Of a DNA stretch of 64,000 bases, positions 32,428-42,140 are shown piece after piece. The stretch is from an uncultured Prevotellaceae bacterium (GTDB lineage: Bacteria > Bacteroidota > Bacteroidia > Bacteroidales > Bacteroidaceae). The position numbers were made by a program, and so were the translations under genes. The notes under the pieces were generated by a model that saw nothing but the letters and a program-made list of their open reading frames with translations, made no database searches and had not been told where the DNA came from. The DNA lies in contig CAMWJL010000002.1 in NCBI GenBank assembly GCA_947174565.1, forward strand, positions 1-64,000, given 5' to 3'. The first letter of the stretch is position 1; each line of letters opens with the position of its first letter.

Positions 32428-33126
32428 TCAGGTCTCCAAGAGTTGACACAGCTCCTTCATCCCCTCGCTGGCTCCTTTCATGATGTGACGGATGCCCAAA
32501 TTGGGGTTGTAAGGCACGTCCTTCGGGTCGATGAGGAAGATTTTGCAGTGCGCGTTGGCAAAGTTCAGCAATCCTGCGGCTGGATAGACATTGAGCGAGG
32601 TGCCTATCACCACCAGGATGTCCGCCTTTGCCACTTCCTCGATGGCTGGCTCAATCATGGGCACGCTCTCGCCAAACCACACGATGAACGGGCGCAGCTG
32701 GCTGCCGTCTTTCGCCTTGTCGCCCATGCGGATGATGGGGTCATTCTCGGGCAGGGTGACGATGCAGTTCGGGTCGTTCGGATTGCGCGACGAAGTGGCT
32801 TTCATCAGTTCGCCGTGCAGGTGGATAATGTGATGTGAACCAGCACGTTCATGCAGGTCGTCAACATTCTGTGTGATGACCGTCACATGGTACTTGTCTT
32901 CGAGGCTCGCCACGAGCTTGTGCCCCTCGTTAGGCTTCACGCTGCCCAACTGCTGGCGGCGTTCGTTGTAGAACTTCTGCACGAGCGCAGGGTCACGCTC
33001 ATAGCCCTGAATGCTCGCTACGGCTTCGACGGGATACTGCTCCCAAAGACCGCCGCTGTCGCGGAAGGTGCTGATGCCGCTCTCGGCCGACATGCCTGCA
33101 CCTGTAAGGAAAACCAAGTTCTTCAT
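32428..33126 (-). CDS. NAD-dependent protein deacylase, sirtuin family
   Basis: MKNLVFLTGAGMSAESGISTFRDSGGLWE; TQNVDDLHERAGS; HLHGEL; start trimmed from 33186. Confidence 0.95.
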   Translation of the reverse strand: MKNLVFLTGAGMSAESGISTFRDSGGLWEQYPVEAVASIQGYERDPALVQKFYNERRQQLGSVKPNEGHKLVASLEDKYHVTVITQNVDDLHERAGSHHIIHLHGELMKATSSRNPNDPNCIVTLPENDPIIRMGDKAKDGSQLRPFIVWFGESVPMIEPAIEEVAKADILVVIGTSLNVYPAAGLLNFANAHCKIFLIDPKDVPYNPNLGIRHIMKGASEGMKELCQLLET

Positions 33127-33176
33127 GTTGATGACGGGATTTAGCTGTTGATGGTTAGCGTATTTGTCTCTTTCGT

Positions 33177-33259
33177 GGTTATTCATAAGTTATGAACAAT
33201 TATTCCAAACTTACGAACAATTATTTATAAGTTATGAATAATTATTCCAAAGTTATGAA
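33177..33259 (-). repeat. Four 21-bp tandem repeats upstream of the sirtuin gene
   Basis: Minus strand: TTCATAACTTTGGAATAATTA / TTCATAACTTATAAATAATTG / TTCGTAAGTTTGGAATAATTG / TTCATAACTTATGAATAACC. Confidence 0.85.
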
Positions 33260-33321
33260 CGACTTCCCTGCGCCCTGCCTCGAACCTGCGGCAACGGGCG
33301 ATTCGGGGCTGCGGAATCGGG

Positions 33322-34095
33322 CTAATAAGCCACCCTGCACAGGATGCCGAGCTGTTCCACTTGTGCGCCAATGGCATCCAGCACTTCGGGCGACGCCTTG
33401 CGCAAGCCGTGGGCAGGTGTCTCGCGGTCAATCGTGTATATCATCACCTCGCGTGGGCGTATCTCGCCGACGGTCTTCAGCCAAGGCTGCACGAAGGCTT
33501 CACCCGTGTTGTCTGCCGACTTCCCTTCGTATTCGCCCTGCATGAACATCGTCTGAATGATGCAGCGGTCGCCAAAGTCCTTGAGCCGCTCGATGATTTG
33601 CCCCACATCGTAGGTGTTGTTGGGGCGGTCAATCAGCCGAATGTAGTCGGGCGAAATGGTGTCGAGCTTGCAGATGTTGTTATCGACCTTGCACAAGGCA
33701 TCGAACACCGGCTGACGCAGAATTTGGGTGGCGTTGGTGAGCACACTCACCTTGGCACTGGGGAAGTAGCGGTCGCGCAGGGCAAGCGTATCCTCGATGA
33801 TTTCGGGGAAGTGAGGGTGGAGGGTCGGTTCGCCATTGCCAGCGAACGTAAACACGTCGGGCGTAGGTCCTTCTGCCGCCATCTTCCGCAGCTGAGCCTC
33901 CAGAGCTTCGCGCACCTCCTCGCGCGTCGGCATCTTCTGCTTAGGCACAAAGTCGCGGTTGAAACCACACTCGCAGTAGATGCAGTCGAACGAGCAGCAC
34001 TTGCCGTCGGCAGGCAGCAGGTTGATGCCCAGAGAGACACCCAAACGGCGGCTATGCACAGGACCAAAAATGGGACTTGAATAGAGAACTGTCAT
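33322..34095 (-). CDS. Radical SAM protein
   Basis: CCSFDCIYCECGF cysteine motif; FAGNGEPTLHPHF. Confidence 0.9.
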   Translation of the reverse strand: MTVLYSSPIFGPVHSRRLGVSLGINLLPADGKCCSFDCIYCECGFNRDFVPKQKMPTREEVREALEAQLRKMAAEGPTPDVFTFAGNGEPTLHPHFPEIIEDTLALRDRYFPSAKVSVLTNATQILRQPVFDALCKVDNNICKLDTISPDYIRLIDRPNNTYDVGQIIERLKDFGDRCIIQTMFMQGEYEGKSADNTGEAFVQPWLKTVGEIRPREVMIYTIDRETPAHGLRKASPEVLDAIGAQVEQLGILCRVAY

Positions 34096-34107
34096 AGTGT
34101 TAAGTTG

Positions 34108-35091
34108 TCAGGATTTATCGAGCCTCTGCGACAGAGCAGCCCAATCAGTTTTCAGTAAATCGTAGAGCCAGCTGGTCAGCCCATAGAACACAAACGCCAC
34201 CAGGAAGCCACAGATGGAATCGATGAGATAGTGCGCCTGAATATAGACCGTTGCACAGCAAAGCAGCAGGTAAAACGGCATCATGCCCCAAAAGAGCCAC
34301 TTGTTCCGCGTCCGCCACGCTAACAGCATCGTCACCGTGCTCATGCCCACATGGCTGCTGGGAAAGGCTGCCGTGGGACGTTCGCCCACCTCCTGCGTAC
34401 CCAGCACAAGCCGGCTGAATATGCCTTTAATCTCGGGCATCAGCATCTCGGTGTGCGACTGGAAGTAATAGCCAACGTCAGGAAACACGCCCGTGTTGGC
34501 AGTCTCCACGCCCACCGCCTTGAAATAATACTGAGGTCCTGCCACAGGCAGAAGCTCGTATATCACATAGAAAAGGAAGAAAGAGGTCAAGAAGATGAAC
34601 CCCGCTTTGTCCGCCTCGGCATAGCGACACAGCAGGTAGAAGATGATGGTAGCCCCCATCATATAATAATAAGCATAATAGCCCATGTTGAAGGCTTCGC
34701 TCCAGAAGGTGCTGGTCACCACCGTGTTGAACACCAACGCGGGTTGGCAACCGAAGAGTGTCTGGTCAATTCCAGCGAAGATGTGGTCGAGGTAAGGCAG
34801 CTGCGAACAGAAGTCATACGTCTCTGGATACCAAAAAATTAAGCCCAGCAAGGGGGGAATGACGCGGAGGATGCGCAGGACACGGCAGGGATACCAGCGG
34901 TAGAAGCCATACACGGCAGCCATCGCCACCAGCATCCACAGGCGCGTGAGCAGCATGTCCATCGGTGCCGCCAACCCCTCCCAGTAGAAGCCTATCAGGA
35001 TGGTTGTGAACAGCATGTACATCAGCGTGAGGCTCTCCATGCTCCAAAGCCCCCTTTCTTCGTCTCTCTTGAAATAGTCGTTCAGTGTCAT
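34108..35091 (-). CDS. PAP2-superfamily membrane protein, inositolphosphorylceramide synthase/PAP2_3-like
   Basis: Multi-TM; AAFPSSHVGMSTV and YIQAHYLIDSICGF motifs, LLPVAGPQYYF. Confidence 0.75.
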   Translation of the reverse strand: MTLNDYFKRDEERGLWSMESLTLMYMLFTTILIGFYWEGLAAPMDMLLTRLWMLVAMAAVYGFYRWYPCRVLRILRVIPPLLGLIFWYPETYDFCSQLPYLDHIFAGIDQTLFGCQPALVFNTVVTSTFWSEAFNMGYYAYYYMMGATIIFYLLCRYAEADKAGFIFLTSFFLFYVIYELLPVAGPQYYFKAVGVETANTGVFPDVGYYFQSHTEMLMPEIKGIFSRLVLGTQEVGERPTAAFPSSHVGMSTVTMLLAWRTRNKWLFWGMMPFYLLLCCATVYIQAHYLIDSICGFLVAFVFYGLTSWLYDLLKTDWAALSQRLDKS

Positions 35092-35095
35092 TTTC

Positions 35096-36115
35096 TTAAA
35101 TCCAGTTGTTTGCTCTATACCATGCCATACACTCTTTCACACCCCGTTCCAAAGGCCATTCAGGCACGAAACCGAGGTCGTTCTTCAGCGGTGAGATGTC
35201 GCACTGCCAGTTGCGCTGACACATAATACGGTACTTGTCGCCATTCAGCGTGCTGGGTCGGCGCGTGAAACACGAAATGCCCTCTGCCACGGCACTGATG
35301 ACCCTCAACAGCCACAACGGGGCTTTGACGTGGAGCACGCACCTCACGCCCAACTCCTTCTGTATCAAATCGCTGAATGCACGGCTGTCATAATTGCGCC
35401 CATCACTCACCTGATAGGTCTTTCCACTCGCTACGTCAGCCCTTCCGATGGCTGCGAAAATCGCCCCAACCAAGTCGCGCACATACACAAAGGTGAGCAC
35501 CTGCTTTTGGTATCCCACCGAGAAGTCGATGTGCTGCTTGATGCTCTTCGCCATCATGAAGTAGTCTTTCTCGCGAGGACCATACACACCCGTGGGTCGG
35601 AAGATGGTAACGCCCTCTATGCCTTTCAGATACGCCTCACTCTTCACCTTACTCTCCCCGTAAGCCGTGTTGGGTTGTGGCATGTCCGACGACAGCATAT
35701 CACAATAAGTGCCGTCCGCATTCTGCTGCTCGCGGATAGGCCCCAAGACACTGAGGCTGCTGACATACAGGAACTGCGATGGCATCATGTCCAGTGCTTT
35801 CAGTGCCTCGACCAAGTGCTTGGTGCAGACGTAGTTGTGCAGGTTAAAGTCCTCCCGTTTCAGACACTTCGTCGCTCCTCCTGCATGGATGATGACATCC
35901 CATCTGCCCACCTCCTGCTTGTACGCCGCAAGCTGCTCTTTCAGCCGCTCCACATGGGTCATGTCGAGCGTGGCAAATTTCAGCCGTTCATCCGTCAGCC
36001 AACGCTTGCTTGAGTGTGCTCGCATTCCTGCCCACGTCTCCATCCCACGCTTCAAGCCTTCCTCACAAAGGAAACTCCCGATGAAGCCACTGGCACCTGT
36101 GATTAAAATTCTCAT
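35096..36115 (-). CDS. NAD-dependent epimerase/dehydratase family protein
   Basis: MRILITGASGFIGSFLCEEGLKRG Rossmann motif; NTAYGESK. Confidence 0.9.
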   Translation of the reverse strand: MRILITGASGFIGSFLCEEGLKRGMETWAGMRAHSSKRWLTDERLKFATLDMTHVERLKEQLAAYKQEVGRWDVIIHAGGATKCLKREDFNLHNYVCTKHLVEALKALDMMPSQFLYVSSLSVLGPIREQQNADGTYCDMLSSDMPQPNTAYGESKVKSEAYLKGIEGVTIFRPTGVYGPREKDYFMMAKSIKQHIDFSVGYQKQVLTFVYVRDLVGAIFAAIGRADVASGKTYQVSDGRNYDSRAFSDLIQKELGVRCVLHVKAPLWLLRVISAVAEGISCFTRRPSTLNGDKYRIMCQRNWQCDISPLKNDLGFVPEWPLERGVKECMAWYRANNWI

Positions 36116-36220
36116 GCTTTCCGCCTGTTTTTGGCGACAAAGGTACTAAAAATACTTAATTGCTACCCAAAAACTCCCAACTTTTCCTTACCTTTGTACC
36201 CTAAACAGCACGAACTCGCT

Positions 36221-38668
36221 ATGGGAAAGAAAACCAAGGGACTGATGAAGTCCAGTATCAATAAACGCGAACTCACCCAACAGGTCATCAACTTTTTTGA
36301 GACTCACAAAAGACGCGCATTCTCGCTCAAAAGCATTTTCAGTGAGATGGGGCTTACCAAACATCCCCTGCGCATGCTTTGTGTCGATATTCTCAACGAG
36401 CTGCTCGAACAGGGCTACATTGACCGAGATTATGACGGGAACATCATGTTTGGCGGCATTTCGCACGTTGTTGAAGGCACATTCCACCGTACCAGCGGTG
36501 GACGCTGCTTTGTCGATACCAACAACGGTGCAGGCGTATCCATCCATGAGAACGATACCCTCCACGCATTGCCTGGCGACCGCGTCAAAGTGAATCTCTT
36601 CGCCAAACGCCGTGGCACCAGCAAACTTTATGGAGCGGTGACGGAGATACTGAAACGCACAGAGAAATCTTTCGTCGGCATTCTGCAAGTGCAGGACAAT
36701 GTGGCCTACCTCATCATCCCGTCAGAACAGATGCCACACGACATTGTTATCCCCTTCCGATACCTGCAAGGAGCCAAGAGCGGGGACAAGGTTGTGGCGC
36801 GTATCAAAGAGTGGCCCATGAATGCCCCCAACCCTATCGGACAGGTGATTGACGTGCTGGGAGCTGAAGGTGATAACAACACGGAAATGCACGCCATCTT
36901 GGCTGAATACGGTCTTCCTTACTCTTATCCGGAGCAGGTGGAAGCCGCCGCCAACCGCATAGATGCAGGCATTACCCCCAATGAGATAGCACAACGTGAG
37001 GACTTCCGCGACACCTTCACCATCACCATCGACCCTCGCGATGCCAAGGACTTCGACGATGCCATTTCCATCAAGTCGCTCAAAGAAGGGCTGTGGGAAG
37101 TGGGTGTACATATCGCCGATGTGAGCCACTATGTACAAGAAGGCTCTATCATTGACAGAGAAGCCGAGCAGCGTGCCACTTCTATCTATTTGGTGGATAG
37201 AACCATACCCATGTTGCCCGAGCGTTTGTGCAACCAACTTTGCTCCCTTCGTCCGAACGAGGAGAAACTCACGTTTTCTGTAGTGTTCGAGATGAACGAC
37301 CAAGCTGAGGTGTTGCGCCATCGCATCTGCCACACCGTCATCAAGAGCAACCGCCGTTACACTTACGAGGAAGTGCAGTATCTGCTCGAACAAAACGGTG
37401 AAGCCCGTGAATGTGAACTGATTCGCCAAGGTCAAACCACACCCACACAGCCTATTCCAGCACAGGAGGTGCTGCCCGATACAGAACTGAACGCTTTCCG
37501 CGACCAGCTCGCACCCATCGACCCAGCCAAACTGCCCGTCACACCAATGCCAGCCGAGCATCGGAAAGGCGAGAATGCCGACCTGCTCATCACGCTCAAC
37601 CGCATGGCTCACCTGTTGCGCGACCAGCGTTTCAAGGATGGTGCCATCAACTTCGACCGCGAAGAGCCTCGCTTCGAGATTGACGAGCACGGCAAACCCA
37701 TCCGCGTCTATTTCAAACAAGCCAAAGACGCGAACAAACTGGTCGAAGAGTTCATGCTCCTCGCCAATCGCACGGTGGCCGAAAGTATCGGTATTATAAA
37801 GAAGGGCGAAAAGCCCAAGACGCTCCCCTACCGCATCCACGACATGCCCGACATCAACAAACTGGACAATCTCGCTGCGATGGCTTCTCGTTTCGGTTTC
37901 CACCTCCAAACCCAAGGTCAGAAAAGCGATGTAGCAAAGAGCCTCAACTCGCTGCTTAGGAACGTGAGAGGCAACCGCATACAGAACCTTATTGAGATGG
38001 CATCCCTCCGAGCCATGCAGAAAGCGGTTTACTCCACCTACAACATCGGGCACTACGGATTGGGCTTTGACTACTACACCCACTTCACTTCACCCATCCG
38101 CCGTTATCCTGACCTGATGGTTCACCGCCTGCTCACCCGTTACGCCAACGGCAGTCCTTCCGCTTCGCAGAAGAAGTACGAAGCACTTTGTGAGCACTCC
38201 TCGCAGATGGAGCAACTCGCAGCCAGTGCTGAACGTGCCAGCATCAAGTATAAGCAAGTGGAGTTCATGTCGGACAAACTCGGTGAAGAGTTCGATGCAC
38301 ACATCAGCGGTGTGACTGAATTTGGCATCTATGCAGAAATTGACGAGAACCACTGCGAAGGACTCATCGCTGTCCGCCATCTTGGCGACGAAGCCTTTGA
38401 CTTTGATGACAAGAATTATAGTCTCGTCGGACGACAGAGCCACCACCGTTTCTCGCTTGGCGACCCCATCCGCATCCGCATGGCTCATGCCGACCTCTTC
38501 CGCAAACAGCTTGACTACGACCTGGTGAGCCATGAGTCGTCCATCCTTCCTGCTAACACCACTTTCTACGAGCCTTTTGTCCATACAAAACGAATGGGCA
38601 AGCCTAACCGCACTGGCAAAACTCCCAGACGCGAAAAGCGTGACAGTCGCAGAGGCAAGCGACGCTAA
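36221..38668 (+). CDS. rnr: Ribonuclease R
   Basis: RNB domain TITIDPRDAKDFDDAIS, HYGLGFDYYTHFTSPIRRYPDLMVHR, C-terminal S1, basic tail; start trimmed from 36131. Confidence 0.96.
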   Translation: MGKKTKGLMKSSINKRELTQQVINFFETHKRRAFSLKSIFSEMGLTKHPLRMLCVDILNELLEQGYIDRDYDGNIMFGGISHVVEGTFHRTSGGRCFVDTNNGAGVSIHENDTLHALPGDRVKVNLFAKRRGTSKLYGAVTEILKRTEKSFVGILQVQDNVAYLIIPSEQMPHDIVIPFRYLQGAKSGDKVVARIKEWPMNAPNPIGQVIDVLGAEGDNNTEMHAILAEYGLPYSYPEQVEAAANRIDAGITPNEIAQREDFRDTFTITIDPRDAKDFDDAISIKSLKEGLWEVGVHIADVSHYVQEGSIIDREAEQRATSIYLVDRTIPMLPERLCNQLCSLRPNEEKLTFSVVFEMNDQAEVLRHRICHTVIKSNRRYTYEEVQYLLEQNGEARECELIRQGQTTPTQPIPAQEVLPDTELNAFRDQLAPIDPAKLPVTPMPAEHRKGENADLLITLNRMAHLLRDQRFKDGAINFDREEPRFEIDEHGKPIRVYFKQAKDANKLVEEFMLLANRTVAESIGIIKKGEKPKTLPYRIHDMPDINKLDNLAAMASRFGFHLQTQGQKSDVAKSLNSLLRNVRGNRIQNLIEMASLRAMQKAVYSTYNIGHYGLGFDYYTHFTSPIRRYPDLMVHRLLTRYANGSPSASQKKYEALCEHSSQMEQLAASAERASIKYKQVEFMSDKLGEEFDAHISGVTEFGIYAEIDENHCEGLIAVRHLGDEAFDFDDKNYSLVGRQSHHRFSLGDPIRIRMAHADLFRKQLDYDLVSHESSILPANTTFYEPFVHTKRMGKPNRTGKTPRREKRDSRRGKRR

Positions 38669-38688
38669 CATCTGAAGCAAAAACTTTC

Positions 38689-39363
38689 ATGGCTTTCATC
38701 ATGAGACGAACAGACATTCATGCAGCACTCCAGCGGCTTCTCATGGTCGCTTTCCTGCTGGTGCTACCTCAACTCATGCAGGCACAGCAGATTAAGGCTG
38801 ATGCCTCCACTGACCAAGCCATGACGGGTGACCCCATTTTCAGTCATACCCTTTACTACACGGGTATGGTTGAGTATGACGGGGAGATGATACCCAGTTT
38901 CATGTTCAGCGACTTCTATGTGTTCCGCCCCCTTATCTTCAAGAACGCTGCACAAGCCCGCAAGTATTACAAGATAGCTAACAACATCAAGAAAGTCTAT
39001 CCCATCGCTTGCGAGATACAACAAACGGTCAACCGCACCATCGCCCACATGGACTCCTTGCCCACCAAGCGAGAGAAAGATGCCTACCTCAAGCAACAGG
39101 AGAAGGAACTCAAAGCCTTATATTATCCCAAACTCAAGAAACTCACTTTTGCCCAAGGCAAGCTGCTCATCAAACTCATCGACCGCCAGTGCGACATGAC
39201 GGGTTATGAGCTGATTAAGAAATACATGGGCAGCTTTAAGGCTGGCTTCTACAACGCGTTCGCATCCCTCTTCGGTGCAAGCCTGAAGAAGGAGTACGAT
39301 GCCGAAGTTGACGACCGTCTCACTGAACGAGCCATTCTGCTCATCGAGAGTGGGCAAATGTGA
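38689..39363 (+). CDS. DUF4294-like secreted protein
   Basis: Signal peptide, VFRPLIFKNAAQARKYYKIANNIKKVYPIACEIQQ. Confidence 0.75.
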   Translation: MAFIMRRTDIHAALQRLLMVAFLLVLPQLMQAQQIKADASTDQAMTGDPIFSHTLYYTGMVEYDGEMIPSFMFSDFYVFRPLIFKNAAQARKYYKIANNIKKVYPIACEIQQTVNRTIAHMDSLPTKREKDAYLKQQEKELKALYYPKLKKLTFAQGKLLIKLIDRQCDMTGYELIKKYMGSFKAGFYNAFASLFGASLKKEYDAEVDDRLTERAILLIESGQM

Positions 39364-39386
39364 GAAAGCCAACTACAAACGAAACT

Positions 39387-39941
39387 ATGCGTAAGCTGAA
39401 AATCACCGAGATGGGGCGCATGAACGCAGAAGAGTTCCGCGCTTCCAAGAAGATGCCACTCGTTGTCGTGCTGGACGACGTGAGGAGCATGTATAATGTG
39501 GGCAGCGTCTTCCGTTCTGCTGATGCTTTCCGTGTGGAAGCCATCTACCTCTGCGGCATCACGGCACAACCGCCTCATCCCGAAATCCACAAGACGGCAC
39601 TCGGGGCAGAAGATACCGTATCTTGGCTACATTTCCCCACAGCTTTAGAGGCTGTAACAGCCCTCAAGGAAAAGGGCTACATCGTCTATGCTATCGAGCA
39701 ATGTGAAGGTTCGATGCCGTTGCAAGAACTGCCCAACATGACAGACACCCTTTCTCAACAAGGTGCGTGTGGCTGTGCCATCATCCTCGGCAACGAGGTG
39801 AAAGGAGTTCATCAGGAAGTGGTTGACGCTTCCGACGGATGTATCGAAATTCCTCAGTTCGGCACGAAACACTCTCTCAATGTGAGCACTACGGCAGGCA
39901 TCGTCATCTGGGAGTTTGCCCAACGCTTGCTCATTCTATAA
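39387..39941 (+). CDS. TrmH/SpoU family RNA methyltransferase
   Basis: VLDDVRSMYNVGSVFRSADAF; IILGNEVKGVHQEVVD; LNVSTTAGIVIWEF; a GTG start at 39360 is possible. Confidence 0.9.
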   Translation: MRKLKITEMGRMNAEEFRASKKMPLVVVLDDVRSMYNVGSVFRSADAFRVEAIYLCGITAQPPHPEIHKTALGAEDTVSWLHFPTALEAVTALKEKGYIVYAIEQCEGSMPLQELPNMTDTLSQQGACGCAIILGNEVKGVHQEVVDASDGCIEIPQFGTKHSLNVSTTAGIVIWEFAQRLLIL

Positions 39942-40086
39942 GGGAAATGTTACGAATCTAATATAATCTGACACATATACAGAAGGGAGAATTCCTCACT
40001 TCCGCTAACTTTGCACTGTTCATTAACATGAGGGGTACAATCCTCTTTTACTTTCCACTTTTACTATCTATCTAACCATTTACACA

Positions 40087-42132
40087 ATGAGAAAAACGGT
40101 ATTGACTTCTCTGCTGCTGATGGCACTCCATGGAGCGGCACAGAACCCCGTCATCCGCAACCAGTTTACGGCTGACCCCACTGCCAGGGTTTTCAACAAC
40201 AAAGTTTATCTCTATCCGTCCCACGATATCCATGAACCCGTCCCTGCCCCTGAGGGGATGCGAAAGGACTGGTTCTGCATGGCTGACTATCATGTCTTCT
40301 CGTCTGAGAACCTGACTGACTGGACGGATCACGGCATCATCATCACCCAAAACAAAGTCCCCTGGGTACAACCCGACTCTTATTCGATGTGGGCACCCGA
40401 CTGCGTGTATAAGGATGGCAAGTACTACTTCTATTTCCCCTCCGCTCCCAAAGGCGGACGCGGCTTTGCCATAGGAGTGGCGACGGCAGACCATCCCGAA
40501 GGACCTTTCACCTGCGAGCCTGAGCCTATCAAGGGTGTGTCAGGCATCGACCCTTGTGTACTCGTCGATGCCGACGGTCAAGCCTACATCTACTGGTCAG
40601 GCATGGGCATCCGTGGTGCCAAGCTGAAGAACAACATGAAGGAAATTGATGGCGAAATGCAAGAGATGACCCTTTCGCAACGCCCTGAAAGCACCGCTCC
40701 AGCAGGTAGTTTCAAAGTGGCAGGACAGGCAATGGAAGGACTTCCCGATGGCTTCAAAGAAGGACCATTCGTCTTCAAGCGGGGCGACTGGTACTACCTC
40801 ACTTTCCCTTGGGTGCGGGGCGACACCAGCGACGGGAAGAACCCCACCGAGACCCTCGCCTATTCCATGTCGAAAAGCCCACTGGGTCCTTGGGACTTCA
40901 AGGGTATCATCATGGCGGAACACGCCAATGGCTGCTGGACAAACCACCACAGCCTCGTGGAATATCAAGGGCAATGGTATCTGTTCTACCACCACAACTT
41001 CTTCTCACCCAACCAAGACAAACGCCGCTCCACTTGCATCGAGAAAGTCACCTTCAATGCCGACGGCACTATCCAAGAAGTGAAGCCAACCATGCGTGGT
41101 GTGGGCATCAACAAGGCGACTGAGAAGATTGAGATTGACCGCTTCAACGACAGTTCCAGCGGTGTCTATACCCAGTATGTAGATACCTGTAACTATCAGC
41201 GTGGTGCTTGTGTGAACCTGCCACAGAAAGGGGCATGGATACGTTATGCAAATGTCGATTTCAGTTGTTTGACAGATGGATACCTAACGCTCTGTGCCAA
41301 GGCGAGCGGGAACACCGAAATTTGTGTTCGCGAAAAGAACGCCAAGGGACGCATCATCGCCCGTTTGGCAGTGACGGTCATCAGCGAACAAGGGCGTTTC
41401 CGCCGCGACCAAAGCAACCAATGGCTCACGCTAACCGCCCCCCTACAATACACGCCCAAAGGTGTTACCGACATCTGCATCACCTGCGAGGGAAGCGAGG
41501 TCAGCATCGACTGGCTACAATTCAAGAACCGTCCCAAATACTTCAAATCCTCATTCGTGGCATCCACCCCTTCGACACCAGACGAACAAGGCTACATCCG
41601 TCGTTGGATGTTGCTCGAACCCATCAAGCAAGACATCCGCTCCAACGTCATCTTTACCAACACCTGGTTGCGCGAAGCCTTTTCTAAAACCTACTTCAAA
41701 GACCAAATGACCATCCTGCCTAAGGACGGACAGAAGGTAAAGGCAGGTCAGCAGACATTGGCATGGCATGCGCTCGAAAGCGAAAACTACAACATCAAGC
41801 TCTTCCGCTTTGCCGAACGCTGGGGGCAACAGACCTACGGCTCACTTTTCTGGGCAGTGACCACCATCGAATGTGCAGAAGACATCCCCAACGTGCGCTT
41901 GGCAGCAGGCTCCAATGGTGCTTCTATGTGGTGGCTCAACGAAGAGGAAGTGCTCCTGCTGGAAGGCGACCGCCGCATGGTGGAAGACGATGGCGTATCG
42001 CCACGACTGACGCTGAAGAAAGGACGCAACATCCTGCGATGCGCCGTCATCAATGGCCCCGGACTTAGCGACATGTGCGTCAGGTTCATCGACGAAAAAG
42101 GCAACCCAATTACCAACATCAAAATAAAATAG
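40087..42132 (+). CDS. Glycoside hydrolase family 43 protein with CBM6-like C-terminal region
   Basis: DPTARVFNNKVYLYPSHDIHE, MWAPDCVYKDGKYYFYFPS, ISGIDPCVLVDADGQAYIYW-type GH43 blades. Confidence 0.88.
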   Translation: MRKTVLTSLLLMALHGAAQNPVIRNQFTADPTARVFNNKVYLYPSHDIHEPVPAPEGMRKDWFCMADYHVFSSENLTDWTDHGIIITQNKVPWVQPDSYSMWAPDCVYKDGKYYFYFPSAPKGGRGFAIGVATADHPEGPFTCEPEPIKGVSGIDPCVLVDADGQAYIYWSGMGIRGAKLKNNMKEIDGEMQEMTLSQRPESTAPAGSFKVAGQAMEGLPDGFKEGPFVFKRGDWYYLTFPWVRGDTSDGKNPTETLAYSMSKSPLGPWDFKGIIMAEHANGCWTNHHSLVEYQGQWYLFYHHNFFSPNQDKRRSTCIEKVTFNADGTIQEVKPTMRGVGINKATEKIEIDRFNDSSSGVYTQYVDTCNYQRGACVNLPQKGAWIRYANVDFSCLTDGYLTLCAKASGNTEICVREKNAKGRIIARLAVTVISEQGRFRRDQSNQWLTLTAPLQYTPKGVTDICITCEGSEVSIDWLQFKNRPKYFKSSFVASTPSTPDEQGYIRRWMLLEPIKQDIRSNVIFTNTWLREAFSKTYFKDQMTILPKDGQKVKAGQQTLAWHALESENYNIKLFRFAERWGQQTYGSLFWAVTTIECAEDIPNVRLAAGSNGASMWWLNEEEVLLLEGDRRMVEDDGVSPRLTLKKGRNILRCAVINGPGLSDMCVRFIDEKGNPITNIKIK

Positions 42133-42140
42133 ACATCATC

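Noticed and set aside
36722-38083. 453-aa minus-strand ORF antisense to rnr
   Set aside because: Antisense shadow of the RNB catalytic region.
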